Positions 24,984-34,814 of a DNA stretch of 64,000 bases are shown here, piece by piece (the first letter of the stretch is position 1; every line of letters starts with the position of its first letter). The position numbers and the translations under genes were made by a program. The notes below the pieces were generated by a model. The model did not search any database, was not told the origin of the DNA, and saw only the letters and a program-made list of their open reading frames with translations. Source of the DNA: SZUA-365 sp049663345 (GTDB lineage Bacteria; Bacteroidota; Ignavibacteria; SZUA-365); contig JBATDG010000033.1 of assembly GCA_049663345.1 (NCBI GenBank), forward strand, positions 1-64,000, read 5' to 3'.

Positions 24984-27245
24984 CTACCGGAATGGCGGAA
25001 TGAATGATACACCAAATCCGAAGTGCTTTTTCCCATCATCTCCTCCACCCCCACCGCAGGATACAGTCAGGAATGGATGATCGCTCCGCACGATGTGAAA
25101 ACCCGGGAGGATGTCGATATACGCATAGGCCCACTCTCCGAAAACTGTAAATCGGGCTTCATCCACCGGGACATCGTTTATGAGAATCCCGTTTCTGTAC
25201 ACTGCCTTCGTAATGAGAATGAAGTACAAATTGTCATAATAGAGAGCATGGTTCCGAAAACCTGAAGGAAGCAGGGGCATCACATTCGGCTTGAATCCGT
25301 CATCCGTGACCGAGTAATAGCGCCGCCCCCATAGCCCATGAGGTAGCAAGGCAAAAGCCGCACCAGCAAATGTCGTGTCAGAATCGAGATAAGTCCAGGC
25401 CAAATGATGCTGATAGATGACAACGGGTTTCGTGGAACGGATGACCGTGGGCTGCGCAAGCAATGTATCGATATAGCCTGATCGATCGAGATGAATCGGC
25501 AAAGATCCGTCAAAAAGAGTCAATTCTGTTTCATCTTCGTAAGCGATGATACGGATCAGATCATCCTGCGTCCTTGCGCTAAGTTTCCGAAATGGAATGA
25601 AAACGTATTCCGTCCCAAGTTGTTTACGTGCGGGAATATGAAAATAGTGCGGCTCCAGGATAGGGTAAATTTTCAGGAACCGCGATCCTTGCCCGGGCGA
25701 GATTTTCGATAGAGTCATCATTTCCATGCTAACAGGATGTTCACTGGTGAGTGGATCGCCTGCTCCGTCAAAGGTCAGATTACGGTCACCTAATTTTGGT
25801 GACCATGGATTGAAGCGGGGAAATCCCCCACCACCTCCCGCAAAATCGAGGTGGCCATGCGCCGGTAACATCAATTGAAACGGGGTACCGATAGGAAAAA
25901 CACCCTGGTTATTATTGTAGTATTCATCCAACCAATACTCGATTGTCTGGTGCAATACGATCCTGTTCACTGCTCCCGCATCTTGCGCATTCCCAACACC
26001 ATCGTCAAGAACACCAGGCAACAGATAAGATGTATCCCATTCGCTCAATGGCCAGACAATTGAGGCATTAAAGCTCCCAAAACCCACAATACTTCGAAGT
26101 GATATTGCGGCCTCCCGGTCTGATGATGCCTTGACAAAATACTGACGATAATGCGTAAGCGAGTCAGTAGCAGTCCGGCTCGTTACAGCCAATTGAATGA
26201 GGGCACAAGCCGGATTATCTGGTGTGACAACCATCGTTGTATCCCACGAACCGTTCCGCATTGCAGCGTTTTCATACCATGCATCGGCGTACGGGGCGGA
26301 TATCCGCACCGTCGCGACACTATCGCTGACAATCGAGAGTAACGCCGCGTTTGCGAGCATCGGAACGACAAATTCGCGCGCGAAAGTTTTGTATCCCGGT
26401 GCCTCCGGCAGCGGTGCGGCGAATCCGATGGCGGTATTTTCTTCGCGTCTGGTACCTGGTGCCAGAGCCTTTTTCTCCCATTGGAGTAATAGCGCCGCAT
26501 CTGTGATGCTCTGCCCTGTCGCCTGGTAACCGAACACTGCTGTGCCGAGTCCACCGTGATACGACCAACGACCCACGGTGAGCAAGTCGGGGGTGCTTAC
26601 TCCGGCGCCCCGAAACCGGCAATACGCGGAATCCGGAAGGAACGCCGGTGACAGCATCATCAACCGTTCGGGAACGTATGCTCCAGCGAATGCCCGTTCA
26701 CGAAGAACCGGGCCCGTCAGACTCTGAAGCGTCACATTATCGTCGCCATTCGCATCTACATCTTCCATAACCGTCATTCCGACGTTCACAATTCGGCTTG
26801 TCGTATTTTCAACGATCAGATGAATGCGCACCTCCTGATATAAACTGTCTGAAACGGGTTCGATTTCCTCAATGATCCGAACAATACTGCCGCGGTTAGG
26901 GACTTCCCATATATAGCGCAACCGATCCGGGCGAAGTTCCACCGTTCCGCGCCCCAGATTCCGCTGTGGCCACGGCGCGGTCATCTGCGATTTGCCGTAG
27001 TTTGTCCAGATAGCATTGTCGATCAAAACGCTGATATGTGAAGTCGGTCTCGTCCCCGATGAAAAAAGCAGCGTGCTCCCCTCTGCGCTTGCAGCCGCGA
27101 ATCGGCCGCTGAACGTGTCGAGAACAGCCGTGACGCGTCCGATTGTCAGCGTCAACGCATTCGACTGCGCCTGGGCAGTATTTCCTGACATGGCCCGCAG
27201 AATCACGAACAGCATTACAGCCACCACCCATGTGCGTTGCTTCAT
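24984..27245 (-). CDS. Large secreted protein with IgGFc-binding-like region
   Basis: A 753-residue exported protein (signal peptide ending in AQAQ) with GAGGTGG just before the ATG. Residues from about 520 onward (YFHIPARKQLGTEYVFIPF, then IIAYEDETELTLFDG and STKPVVIYQHH) follow the pattern of the IgGFc-binding N-terminal family found in many Bacteroidota surface proteins. The first half is beta-rich and unassigned. No C-terminal sorting domain is seen; the end GFGVSFIPPFR is strand-like. It lies 139 bp downstream of the gene at 27384 on the same strand. Confidence 0.7.
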   Translation of the reverse strand: MKQRTWVVAVMLFVILRAMSGNTAQAQSNALTLTIGRVTAVLDTFSGRFAAASAEGSTLLFSSGTRPTSHISVLIDNAIWTNYGKSQMTAPWPQRNLGRGTVELRPDRLRYIWEVPNRGSIVRIIEEIEPVSDSLYQEVRIHLIVENTTSRIVNVGMTVMEDVDANGDDNVTLQSLTGPVLRERAFAGAYVPERLMMLSPAFLPDSAYCRFRGAGVSTPDLLTVGRWSYHGGLGTAVFGYQATGQSITDAALLLQWEKKALAPGTRREENTAIGFAAPLPEAPGYKTFAREFVVPMLANAALLSIVSDSVATVRISAPYADAWYENAAMRNGSWDTTMVVTPDNPACALIQLAVTSRTATDSLTHYRQYFVKASSDREAAISLRSIVGFGSFNASIVWPLSEWDTSYLLPGVLDDGVGNAQDAGAVNRIVLHQTIEYWLDEYYNNNQGVFPIGTPFQLMLPAHGHLDFAGGGGGFPRFNPWSPKLGDRNLTFDGAGDPLTSEHPVSMEMMTLSKISPGQGSRFLKIYPILEPHYFHIPARKQLGTEYVFIPFRKLSARTQDDLIRIIAYEDETELTLFDGSLPIHLDRSGYIDTLLAQPTVIRSTKPVVIYQHHLAWTYLDSDTTFAGAAFALLPHGLWGRRYYSVTDDGFKPNVMPLLPSGFRNHALYYDNLYFILITKAVYRNGILINDVPVDEARFTVFGEWAYAYIDILPGFHIVRSDHPFLTVSCGGGGGDDGKKHFGFGVSFIPPFR

Positions 27246-27293
27246 GGACCACCTCGATATTTACAGACAAATATTTTTGCAGGAGTTTATTGC

Positions 27294-27349
27294 GGTCATT
27301 GGTCCGCCCCGAGCAGCAATATCCGTTCAACGGGACGGACGCAATGACC
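27294..27349. other. Long hairpin between two secreted-protein genes
   Basis: GGTCATTGGTCCG (27294-27306) pairs with CGGAC-G-CAATGACC (27336-27349), with a 29-bp loop region. There is no U-tract on either strand, so it is more likely an mRNA-stabilising or attenuating structure than a simple terminator. Confidence 0.5.
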
Positions 27350-27383
27350 TGATGAATATGGGGTCCAGTGGTACCGGCCCGGT

Positions 27384-29993
27384 TTACTTCAGAATCTGGA
27401 TGGTCCGGGTTCTCGTTACGCCATTGGCATTCATGCGAAGCATGTAAAGGCCACCAGGTAAATCACCCGCGTTGAATATGATGCTGGTCGTGCCGCCTGA
27501 ATACCAGCTATCAGCGAGATGACGCACTTCGCGTCCCATGATATCGAATACTGTCACGGCTACATTACCTGCTTCGGGAAGCGTGAAGGATATGGTTGTA
27601 GTTCCCGCGAACGGATTCGGCCATGCAGCGTGCAGCTCATATTCCGGATTTGCCTCGTGCGTTCTTTTCACAGACCCACGTTTCGGTGTCGATGTGCTCC
27701 CGCCGATCAGTCGATCGACAATCACCAGGTCGCGATTACCCGGGAACGCCTGCAACAGCGTATCGAGACTTGCGCGTGCGGAACTGGTCGAACCACTCAG
27801 GTGCATAGCCAGTGCCGCCATCGCCTGCGCCGATGTGTAGCCCGTCTCGCCATACACGGTTTGTTGCGTCATCGCCAGCAGTGCCAGTGTCGCTCCGCTC
27901 CAATCGCGTGCATGCATCCTGGCCGCGGCAACGTATCTGTAGGCGGGCAGAAGAACTTCCGCCCTTGAAGAGTTCGCGATTATCCGTTGGAAGTATGACT
28001 CAGCCGCCGTCGAATCGGACAATTGCCAAACGAGGCGGAAGCCCGCACTCGCGTCGAGCGCCGAGAGGGTCGTGCACTGATTATAAAGCAGATCCCGGAG
28101 TGAATCCACTGATAGCGTCTCCCACGTGCGGTAGAGTGCCGCGGCCTGGGGATTAAACGAAGCGCTGCCCGTTTGAATTTTCGAACCGTAACCATCCCCG
28201 ATCAAACAACCCGCGCTATCGGAAGTCAACGCATCATTGGTTTCCACGGTCGAACTGATCACGTTGAACATCGTATTGCCGTCCCAGAAATCCCTGTGCA
28301 GATATGCCTGGGAATTTTCGAACTGTCCCTGGATATAATAGGGATCGAAAATCGAGCTTTCCCCACCCTGATAATGTGGCACCTGTTTATCATAGTAAGC
28401 TTTCGCGAGCTCGAAAGTGCCATAGTATCCGTACAGGTTGTAATCGTTGTGATAAATGCAGTTTCTTGCCAGTGAATCCGCATTATCCCATCGAACAGGG
28501 ATGGAATACCGGTAATACCCGAATACTTCTCCCCAAACTGCGCACACCCCGACTGATTGCTCGAAAACCTTGCTATGGCGGAGAAATATGGGCCAGTCGT
28601 TATAAAACGTGTACACTCCCTGCCAATCATCACCCGCGACGAAACCGTTGTTGAACACATCGCAGGAATCGATCTGGACATATGCATTCGCATAGCCGAA
28701 AATTCCGTTCATCCGGTTGTTATATATATCGCACTGTTGCAAAAGCAAAGTTCCGCCATCTCCGACAACAACTCCATTCTGATTCACGCTATTACTGAAT
28801 TGCGAGTTGTAGCACACGAGTTCGGAATTCCTGACCTCGAGATTATTCTCTCCATTACTGCTGCACATCAGGTGCTGAAAATTCCCGCTGCTGCCCACCA
28901 GCATTACGCCATTCATCAAACTATACGACACGATCACATCGTTTCCGCTGATGGAGGAACTGGATTCGATATTCAGCCCGCACTCAGCATAACCGATGAA
29001 CGTATGATTCAGGTGCACGCCGGACGGATTCGGACAATAGATTCCCTTCCAGTCTCCCGGTGCCGGCGTGGACGAGGACGGCAGAAAAACGGCATACTCA
29101 TTACTATACTGAGTCTCCACAGTGCGGAGTTCACCGGGCACCGTCAATCCTGTTTGATTGTCGAATAGCAGTTTTGTATCCGAATTACCGGTCACTCCTT
29201 CGTCGAAGCCCTCGATCAGAAGCGAACTCCCGGCAGGTATACTGATGTCTGCATGTACGTCCAGGTTGACGTCGAGCCTGGCATCGGTCACACCCGTTGA
29301 TTCGAGTGGGAGCTGATTGTCGTCGCCGCTCACATGAAACCGTTTGTTGTTGAATGTTGTACGTGCGCGGGTATAACTCGCCGAATGGGTGCCTTGTATC
29401 AATCCCCAATAGGTGTATCTCGCACCGTTTGTGACGGTGATTGCAGAACTCCACGTACCTGAGGTGCCGGGGGTACGGATATAGATCTTGACATTTCCGT
29501 CGTATTCGATCAGTATGCGATAGACAGATGTAGTCGATCCCGCACCCCAATTCGCATCATGCAGGTTCAGCCTAAAGCTGATACCTCCGTACCCGAATTC
29601 GTATTCACCACAACCTATGGTGTCTTTAATGACGTCAATATCCCCCGCGATGGCGTCATACGACCATGGACCTTCGAAACCCCAGGCAATACCATCGTAA
29701 ATGTCCCCCCCTGTGGTAACGATAGCATGACGATGCGTCAGCGCAAGATCCTCATCGAAAATCAGATTAACGGCGCTTATGGTAAGGTTTTTGGTGGTGC
29801 CCGAAGTGTTCCACACAGCAATTTCACTATTGCCGATGTCAAACGTCGGTTGAGCGAAAAGTGTTGTCGCGAAAAAGGCGAGGCACATTAATGAGGTGAG
29901 CAATACGAACAGGCCCCCGCGAAAAATCATGCCTGAACTTCTGAACTTCTGAACTTCTGTTCGTGCTCTGCTGATTACTTGGGTACGTTTCAT
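27384..29993 (-). CDS. Secreted parallel beta-helix protein with type IX sorting domain
   Basis: An 869-residue surface protein. The signal peptide core ends in TTLFAQ. The middle (about residues 240-500) has repeated short strands around asparagines, as in right-handed parallel beta-helix proteins. The last 80 residues form a type A sorting domain (AAWPNPFAGTTTISF, then VFDIMGREVRHL and GLYMLRM), which sends proteins through the type IX secretion system. The start at 29993 is chosen for GGAG before the ATG; a second ATG at 29930 lies right at the hydrophobic core. Between them are octamer repeats (29934-29960) that encode part of the signal-peptide n-region. Confidence 0.8.
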   Translation of the reverse strand: MKRTQVISRARTEVQKFRSSGMIFRGGLFVLLTSLMCLAFFATTLFAQPTFDIGNSEIAVWNTSGTTKNLTISAVNLIFDEDLALTHRHAIVTTGGDIYDGIAWGFEGPWSYDAIAGDIDVIKDTIGCGEYEFGYGGISFRLNLHDANWGAGSTTSVYRILIEYDGNVKIYIRTPGTSGTWSSAITVTNGARYTYWGLIQGTHSASYTRARTTFNNKRFHVSGDDNQLPLESTGVTDARLDVNLDVHADISIPAGSSLLIEGFDEGVTGNSDTKLLFDNQTGLTVPGELRTVETQYSNEYAVFLPSSSTPAPGDWKGIYCPNPSGVHLNHTFIGYAECGLNIESSSSISGNDVIVSYSLMNGVMLVGSSGNFQHLMCSSNGENNLEVRNSELVCYNSQFSNSVNQNGVVVGDGGTLLLQQCDIYNNRMNGIFGYANAYVQIDSCDVFNNGFVAGDDWQGVYTFYNDWPIFLRHSKVFEQSVGVCAVWGEVFGYYRYSIPVRWDNADSLARNCIYHNDYNLYGYYGTFELAKAYYDKQVPHYQGGESSIFDPYYIQGQFENSQAYLHRDFWDGNTMFNVISSTVETNDALTSDSAGCLIGDGYGSKIQTGSASFNPQAAALYRTWETLSVDSLRDLLYNQCTTLSALDASAGFRLVWQLSDSTAAESYFQRIIANSSRAEVLLPAYRYVAAARMHARDWSGATLALLAMTQQTVYGETGYTSAQAMAALAMHLSGSTSSARASLDTLLQAFPGNRDLVIVDRLIGGSTSTPKRGSVKRTHEANPEYELHAAWPNPFAGTTTISFTLPEAGNVAVTVFDIMGREVRHLADSWYSGGTTSIIFNAGDLPGGLYMLRMNANGVTRTRTIQILK

Positions 29994-30218
29994 CTTTCGT
30001 CTCCATAATTGATGAGAAGAAGGTGCCTGTATCCGTGAGATCCAGCCTGCGTCGGCCAGTGGCGCGGACGTATAACGAAACTTCCTTTTCAACGACATGC
30101 GGAGTCTCGATGAACACCTGGTCTCCAAACCCCGTCCCAGACGTGAAACTGGCGAAAGAAGATCCAGCTTTGCGGTAAAGAATATGAATTAAATGTCATA
30201 AAATCAAGTTTCAGGATA

Positions 30219-30248
30219 ACAATAGGGTTTATCGAGCCGGATTGTCAA
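30219..30248 (-). promoter_or_regulatory. Promoter of the beta-helix protein gene
   Basis: On the minus strand TTGACA (30243-30248) and TATTGT (30219-30224) are 18 bp apart. A transcript from here would have a leader of about 220 nt before the ATG at 29993. Confidence 0.5.
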
Positions 30249-30313
30249 ATTTGCAATCTTCATGAGTTGCACTCTTCCAGCCGCAAGTGCGAAATTGCCC
30301 CGTTACCTGAAGA

Positions 30314-30865
30314 TCAACCTACCGACGCTTCCGCTTCCCCGCTTAGCGCTTCGATGACGAACTGGACGTGTTCGTCGAATGGAATGCCGAGCAGTTCGGC
30401 GCCCAGCAGCATATCGTCGCGGCTGACGGCACGGGCGAATGCCTTGTCCTTCATTTTCTTCTTCACCGACCGCGCTTCCATTCCGGCGATTTTCCGGTCG
30501 GGACGCACATAGGAAACGGCCGTGATGAAGCCGCAGAGTTCGTCCACTGCGAAGAGCGTCTTTTCCATCTGCGACTCACGCGAGACGCCGGTGTAATCCG
30601 CATGCGACATGATCGCGCGCCGCATTGCATCCGGCCAGCCGCGCTCTTCGAGTATGCGGTTCCCGACGAATGGATGCTCCTCCGCCGTGGGATATTTCTC
30701 ATAGTCGAAATCATGCAGCAATCCCACCATTCCCCATTCCTCCGCATCCTCCCCAAAACGCAGCGCATACGCCCGCATCGCCGCCTCGACAGCGTAGGCA
30801 TGCTTCCTGAGCGAATCGGTTTCTGTGAATTCGTGGAGGAGGTCGAGGGCGTCTTGGCGGTTCAT
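30314..30865 (-). CDS. HD-domain hydrolase
   Basis: A 183-residue metal-dependent phosphohydrolase. The HD fold residues are HAYAVE (first His), LLHDFDYEKYP (HD pair) and MSHADYTG. Family members include small predicted nucleotide or aldehyde-phosphate hydrolases; the exact substrate cannot be told. The start was set at MNRQDALDLL. The gene is divergent from the PLP-enzyme operon, with an octamer inverted array between them. Confidence 0.8.
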   Translation of the reverse strand: MNRQDALDLLHEFTETDSLRKHAYAVEAAMRAYALRFGEDAEEWGMVGLLHDFDYEKYPTAEEHPFVGNRILEERGWPDAMRRAIMSHADYTGVSRESQMEKTLFAVDELCGFITAVSYVRPDRKIAGMEARSVKKKMKDKAFARAVSRDDMLLGAELLGIPFDEHVQFVIEALSGEAEASVG

Positions 30866-30881
30866 GGTGGATCCTGAATGG

Positions 30882-31060
30882 GTCAAAGGGTCGAGAAGTC
30901 AAGAGGTCAAGAAGTCAAAGGGTCAAAGGGAAATAACGGAAATGAGGGGAGTAATGGAAATAGAATTTCCTTCATTTCCCTTATTTCCCTCATTCCCCCC
31001 CCCCTTGACCTTTTGACGTCTTTCCCTTTTGACTTCTTGACTTCTTGACCTTTTGACCCC
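30882..31060. repeat. Octamer arrays in inverted orientation between divergent genes
   Basis: Six octamers in exact register (GTCAAAGG, GTCGAGAA, GTCAAGAG, GTCAAGAA, GTCAAAGG, GTCAAAGG; 30882-30929) face an inverted set (CCTTGACC, TTTTGACG and so on; 31012-31060). Between them lies GGAAATAA/TTATTTCC inverted sequence and a run of ten C. The whole can fold as one hairpin about 180 bp long. It occupies most of the shared upstream region. Confidence 0.92.
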
Positions 31061-31111
31061 ATCCTTGCCAACGTCCCGCGCTATCGGTATTTTGTTAGTT
31101 CGGACTCGATT

Positions 31112-32449
31112 ATGCAGAATCACGAACTTGATCCCACGGAGCATTTCATGTCGAACGAAGAAGACAAAGAAAAATACTCGAAAGAAACCCAGATGATCTA
31201 CGGAAAGGACCATTCAATGAAATGGGACTACGATCATCACGTCGTGCCGCCAATCACGTCTTCGGCGACCTATCGCCTCGATTCCGCGCAGCGCGGAGCG
31301 CAGGGGTTCATTGAGTTTGCGAACACAACGGCTGAGACAAAAAAACGGCAGCCGATTTTGATTTATGACCGGCTGGGAGAACCAAACAAAGACATTCTCG
31401 AAGAGAATCTCGCGTATGCGGAATCCGGCGACTGCGCTGTTTCCTACGGCTGCGGTATGGCCGCGATTTCTGCCATATTCGGAGTTCTGACAAAAAGCGG
31501 CGATGAGATCATCGCACATCGCACGATGTACGGCTGCACTTATTCCCTGCTCACCAACTGGTATCCCCGCTACAACATCAACGTGCAGCTGCTGAACCTG
31601 CACGATCTCGACATGCTCGCCAGCGCGATCACTCCGCAGACGCGCGTGATCTATTTTGAATCTCCGATCAATCCCACACTGACGCTGATCGACATTGGCG
31701 GAATCGCCAAGCTTGTAAGTCGGGTGAATTCCACGCGTCCTGAAGACGAGCACATCAAGGTGGTTGTCGACAACACCTTCGCCACGCCTTACTGTCAGCG
31801 ACCGATCGAGCTGGGCGCCGATTTCGTGATCCACTCGCTCACGAAAGGCATCGGCGGTTTTGGCACGGACATGGGCGGCGTGGTGATCGGTCCGGAAAAA
31901 TACCGCGATCTGCTGCTGATGTATCGCAAGGATTTCGGCGGCGTGCTTTCTCCCAAGGCAGCGTGGCCGGTGCTGGTGTACGGACTCCCCACCCTCTCGC
32001 TTCGCGTGCAGCGGCAAATCAAGTCTTCGATGGTGATCGCGGAATTTCTCGAGAAGCATCCGAAGGTCCGCAGCGTCAGCTATCCCGGACTCCCCAGCTT
32101 TCCGCAGTACGAACTGGCGCAAAAGCAGATGCGGAACTACGACGGTGAATTCGCGCCGGGAACGCTCATGTACTTTACGCTGAAAAGCGATTCCCCCGAG
32201 GAGAGCCGCGACAAGGGCGAGAAGCTCATCAATTACTGTGCGGACAATGCCTATACGATCACACTGGCAGTGAGTCTCGGACACACACGCACGCTTATCG
32301 AGCATCCTGGTTCGATGACGCATTCTTCCATTCCTCCTGCAGAACAGGTGCAGCGCGGCATGGACCCCGGCGGCGTGCGGCTGTCGATTGGCATCGAACA
32401 TCCCGATGACATTATCCAGGACCTCGAAGCTGCACTCTCGCAGGTATAA
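31112..32449 (+). CDS. PLP-dependent sulfur amino acid enzyme (Cys/Met metabolism family)
   Basis: A 445-residue fold-type I enzyme of the cystathionine gamma-synthase / gamma-lyase / methionine gamma-lyase family. The PLP lysine lies in HSLTKGIGGFG, the phosphate-binding YGCGMAAI segment and VVVDNTFATPYCQRP are family hallmarks, and SLGHTRTLIEHPGSMTHS completes the active site. The N-terminal extension of about 40 residues and the EFANTTAETKKRQPIL segment resemble methionine gamma-lyase-like proteins, but lyase and synthase activities cannot be separated by eye. First gene of a seven-gene run. Confidence 0.88.
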   Translation: MQNHELDPTEHFMSNEEDKEKYSKETQMIYGKDHSMKWDYDHHVVPPITSSATYRLDSAQRGAQGFIEFANTTAETKKRQPILIYDRLGEPNKDILEENLAYAESGDCAVSYGCGMAAISAIFGVLTKSGDEIIAHRTMYGCTYSLLTNWYPRYNINVQLLNLHDLDMLASAITPQTRVIYFESPINPTLTLIDIGGIAKLVSRVNSTRPEDEHIKVVVDNTFATPYCQRPIELGADFVIHSLTKGIGGFGTDMGGVVIGPEKYRDLLLMYRKDFGGVLSPKAAWPVLVYGLPTLSLRVQRQIKSSMVIAEFLEKHPKVRSVSYPGLPSFPQYELAQKQMRNYDGEFAPGTLMYFTLKSDSPEESRDKGEKLINYCADNAYTITLAVSLGHTRTLIEHPGSMTHSSIPPAEQVQRGMDPGGVRLSIGIEHPDDIIQDLEAALSQV

Positions 32450-32461
32450 AGGAAAAACGAC

Positions 32462-33220
32462 ATGGAATCCGCTCCGCTCCCTTTGATTCGAAGCACACTG
32501 CTCTCGCAGTTTCCCTACGTCCGCCTGGCTCAGAGTACGATGCAGGGCGAGTCCCCCGACACGCCCTACAGCTTTAATCTCGGCTATAATCTTGGCGATG
32601 ACGACAGCCGGGTGACCAGCAACATCGCCCGCTTTGCGAATGCGGTAGACCTCGAACCCGAGGATCTCGCGTTCATGAATCAGGTGCATGGAGAAACTAT
32701 CCGCGAGATTTCGGAGCCGGGCGCCTACGACGACACCGATGCCATTATCACCACTCAGCCCGGGGTCGGACTCACCGTACGCACAGCCGATTGCGTGCCG
32801 ATCATGCTGTACGCGCCGGGTGCCAACGTCATCGCTGCCGTGCATGCCGGCTGGCGCGGCACGGCTGAGCATATCACGCGCAAGACGGCTGAACGCCTTT
32901 TTTCAAATCACGGTGCGGAAGCCTCATCCACATACGCATACATCGGTGCCTGCGCCGGTGTATGCTGCTATGAAGTCGGCGACGAAGTCGCGGCGCTGTT
33001 CCCAGAGCGATGGACGCAGCGCGCCGAAGGAAAGAGCACACGGCTCGATCTTCCGGGAATCAACCTTCAGCAGCTGCTTGACCTTGGGATTCCCGCCGGA
33101 AATATTGAGGTCTGCGGTCTCTGCAGTATTCACGAACAGCATCTGCTGCATTCCTTCCGCCGGGACGGAGCAAAGTCTGGCCGCATGCTGACCACCATCG
33201 TTTTACGAGAAGAGGTCTGA
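32462..33220 (+). CDS. pgeF: Purine nucleoside phosphorylase / polyphenol oxidase family protein (YfiH, PgeF)
   Basis: A 252-residue zinc enzyme of the laccase-domain (DUF152) family, shown in other bacteria to phosphorolyse and deaminate adenosine and implicated in peptidoglycan precursor editing. The motifs NQVHG, VRTADCVPIML and AVHAGWRGT contain the metal-binding histidines and cysteine. It starts 12 bases after the PLP gene and its stop overlaps the next start (TGATG). Confidence 0.9.
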   Translation: MESAPLPLIRSTLLSQFPYVRLAQSTMQGESPDTPYSFNLGYNLGDDDSRVTSNIARFANAVDLEPEDLAFMNQVHGETIREISEPGAYDDTDAIITTQPGVGLTVRTADCVPIMLYAPGANVIAAVHAGWRGTAEHITRKTAERLFSNHGAEASSTYAYIGACAGVCCYEVGDEVAALFPERWTQRAEGKSTRLDLPGINLQQLLDLGIPAGNIEVCGLCSIHEQHLLHSFRRDGAKSGRMLTTIVLREEV

Positions 33221-33984
33221 TGCTTGAGACGCTGGAATTTGTCGATACCGGGGAACAGAGCGGAGCCTTCAACATGGACTTCGATCTGCGCCGTGCCGAG
33301 CTGGTCGATGCCCGCGAAGCCGCGCCAATGCTTCGCGTCTACGACTGGAAACCCTGGTGCATTTCCCTCGGGCGGCATCAAAAGATAGAAGAAATTGACC
33401 AGGAACGTACCGCTGCCGCTGGCTATGAAATCGTACGCCGTCCCACAGGCGGCCGGGCCATTCTGCACGCCGAAGAACTCACCTACAGCGTGGTCATGCC
33501 CTCCGAGGACCGCGGCATCATGGAGGTGTATCGTCAGATCAGCGAGGCGCTCACGGCCGGACTGCAGCTGCTCGTGCCCGAGATCGATATTGCAAAAGCT
33601 CAGCCGAATTTTCAGAAACTCTATCGCGAGGCGGGCAGCATACCTTGCTTCTCCAGTTCCGCACGCTATGAAATAGAGTTTGGCGGAAAGAAGCTTGTCG
33701 GCAGCGCCCAGCGCCGCATCGGCAGCACTGTGCTGCAGCATGGTTCAATTTTGATCGGAGAAGCCCATCTCGCTCTGGCTGATTTTCTTGCCGTGAGCGA
33801 GGACGTGCGGGAACAGCTGCGTCAGGACATGCGCTCTCACACTGTAACGCTCGAGGCGATTTTAGGGAGGCCAGTGCATAGGAACGAAGTTCGTGATGCG
33901 CTCATCAAAGGATTTCGCTATTCATGGGGTGTAAACGTTTCAATTTCGAACGAATATGAGTACATTTCCAATCCTGAGAGCTAA
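33220..33984 (+). CDS. lipM: Lipoate/octanoate protein ligase family, LipM-like octanoyltransferase
   Basis: A 254-residue biotin/lipoyl A/B ligase-fold protein. RRPTGGRAILHAEELTYS is the substrate-binding motif. Cys143 in GSIPCFSSSARYEI sits where LipM octanoyltransferases carry the acyl-cysteine nucleophile, and KKLVGSAQRR supplies the conserved lysine. That favours octanoyl transfer from ACP over ATP-dependent lipoate ligation. Translationally coupled to pgeF; panB follows after eight bases. Confidence 0.82.
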   Translation: MLETLEFVDTGEQSGAFNMDFDLRRAELVDAREAAPMLRVYDWKPWCISLGRHQKIEEIDQERTAAAGYEIVRRPTGGRAILHAEELTYSVVMPSEDRGIMEVYRQISEALTAGLQLLVPEIDIAKAQPNFQKLYREAGSIPCFSSSARYEIEFGGKKLVGSAQRRIGSTVLQHGSILIGEAHLALADFLAVSEDVREQLRQDMRSHTVTLEAILGRPVHRNEVRDALIKGFRYSWGVNVSISNEYEYISNPES

Positions 33985-33992
33985 GGAAACGG

Positions 33993-34814
33993 ATGAGCAC
34001 CGAGATACAACCCAATAGCAAACGCGTCACAACACGTCGACTGCAGGAAATGCGCGAAGAAGGCGACCCGATCGTCTGCCTTACCGCCTACGATTTTCTG
34101 ACGGCGCGTCTGCTTGACGACGCGGGCATCGACCTCATCCTCGTTGGTGATTCTGTCAGCAATGTCTTTCAGGGAAATCCCACCACTTTACCCGTTACAC
34201 TCGATGAAATGATTTATCACACCAAGGCGGTCAGCCGTATCGTGCGCCGTTCCATGGTGATCACCGACCTGCCATTCATGTCATATCAGGTGACGACGGA
34301 AGAAGCCTTTCGCAGCGCCGGGCGTGTGATGAAGGAAACCCTGGCGCATGGCGTAAAGGTCGAAGGCGGTGTGCGCGCAGCGAAAGTCGTGGAGAAGATT
34401 TCGGGCGAAGGAATTCCTATCATGGGGCATATCGGACTCATGCCGCAGTCGATACTGAAATTCGGCGGCTACCGTCCGCGCGGAACTTCAGAGGACGAGG
34501 CGGATTCGATTATTGAGGACGCACTTGCACTCGAACAAGCTGGCGCTTTTGCGATTGTGCTTGAGAAAATTCCCGCTACGCTCGGGAAACGCATTACCGA
34601 TACTGTTTCGATTCCCACTATCGGGATCGGCGCCGGCCCCTCGTGCAGCGGACAAATATTGGTTACCCACGACATGCTGGGGCTTTTTGAGGATTTTCGT
34701 CCTCGCTTCGTACGACGCTACGCAGCGCTGGCGGACGAAATGGATCGGGCCTTCCGGCAGTACATTCAGGACGTGAAATCGGGCAATTTCCCCAATGAAT
34801 CGGAGAGCTACTGA
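33993..34814 (+). CDS. panB: 3-methyl-2-oxobutanoate hydroxymethyltransferase
   Basis: The 273-residue first committed enzyme of pantothenate (coenzyme A) synthesis. Visible family segments are LTAYDFLTARLLDDAGID, LVGDSVSNVFQG (metal-binding Asp), VKVEGG, PIMGHIGLMPQS and GIGAGPSCSGQILVTHDMLG (catalytic Glu region shifted earlier). Length and start are normal. Its stop overlaps the cupin gene. Grouping with a lipoate gene suggests a cofactor-acylation theme. Confidence 0.96.
   Translation: MSTEIQPNSKRVTTRRLQEMREEGDPIVCLTAYDFLTARLLDDAGIDLILVGDSVSNVFQGNPTTLPVTLDEMIYHTKAVSRIVRRSMVITDLPFMSYQVTTEEAFRSAGRVMKETLAHGVKVEGGVRAAKVVEKISGEGIPIMGHIGLMPQSILKFGGYRPRGTSEDEADSIIEDALALEQAGAFAIVLEKIPATLGKRITDTVSIPTIGIGAGPSCSGQILVTHDMLGLFEDFRPRFVRRYAALADEMDRAFRQYIQDVKSGNFPNESESY

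Noticed and set aside
30129..30313. Extending the beta-helix protein start to 30128
   Set aside because: The extra 45 codons have no signal-peptide logic, while GGAG precedes the ATG at 29993.
31214..32872. 552-codon frame opposite the PLP enzyme and pgeF
   Set aside because: Antisense to two well-recognised genes, low-complexity product, no ribosome binding site.
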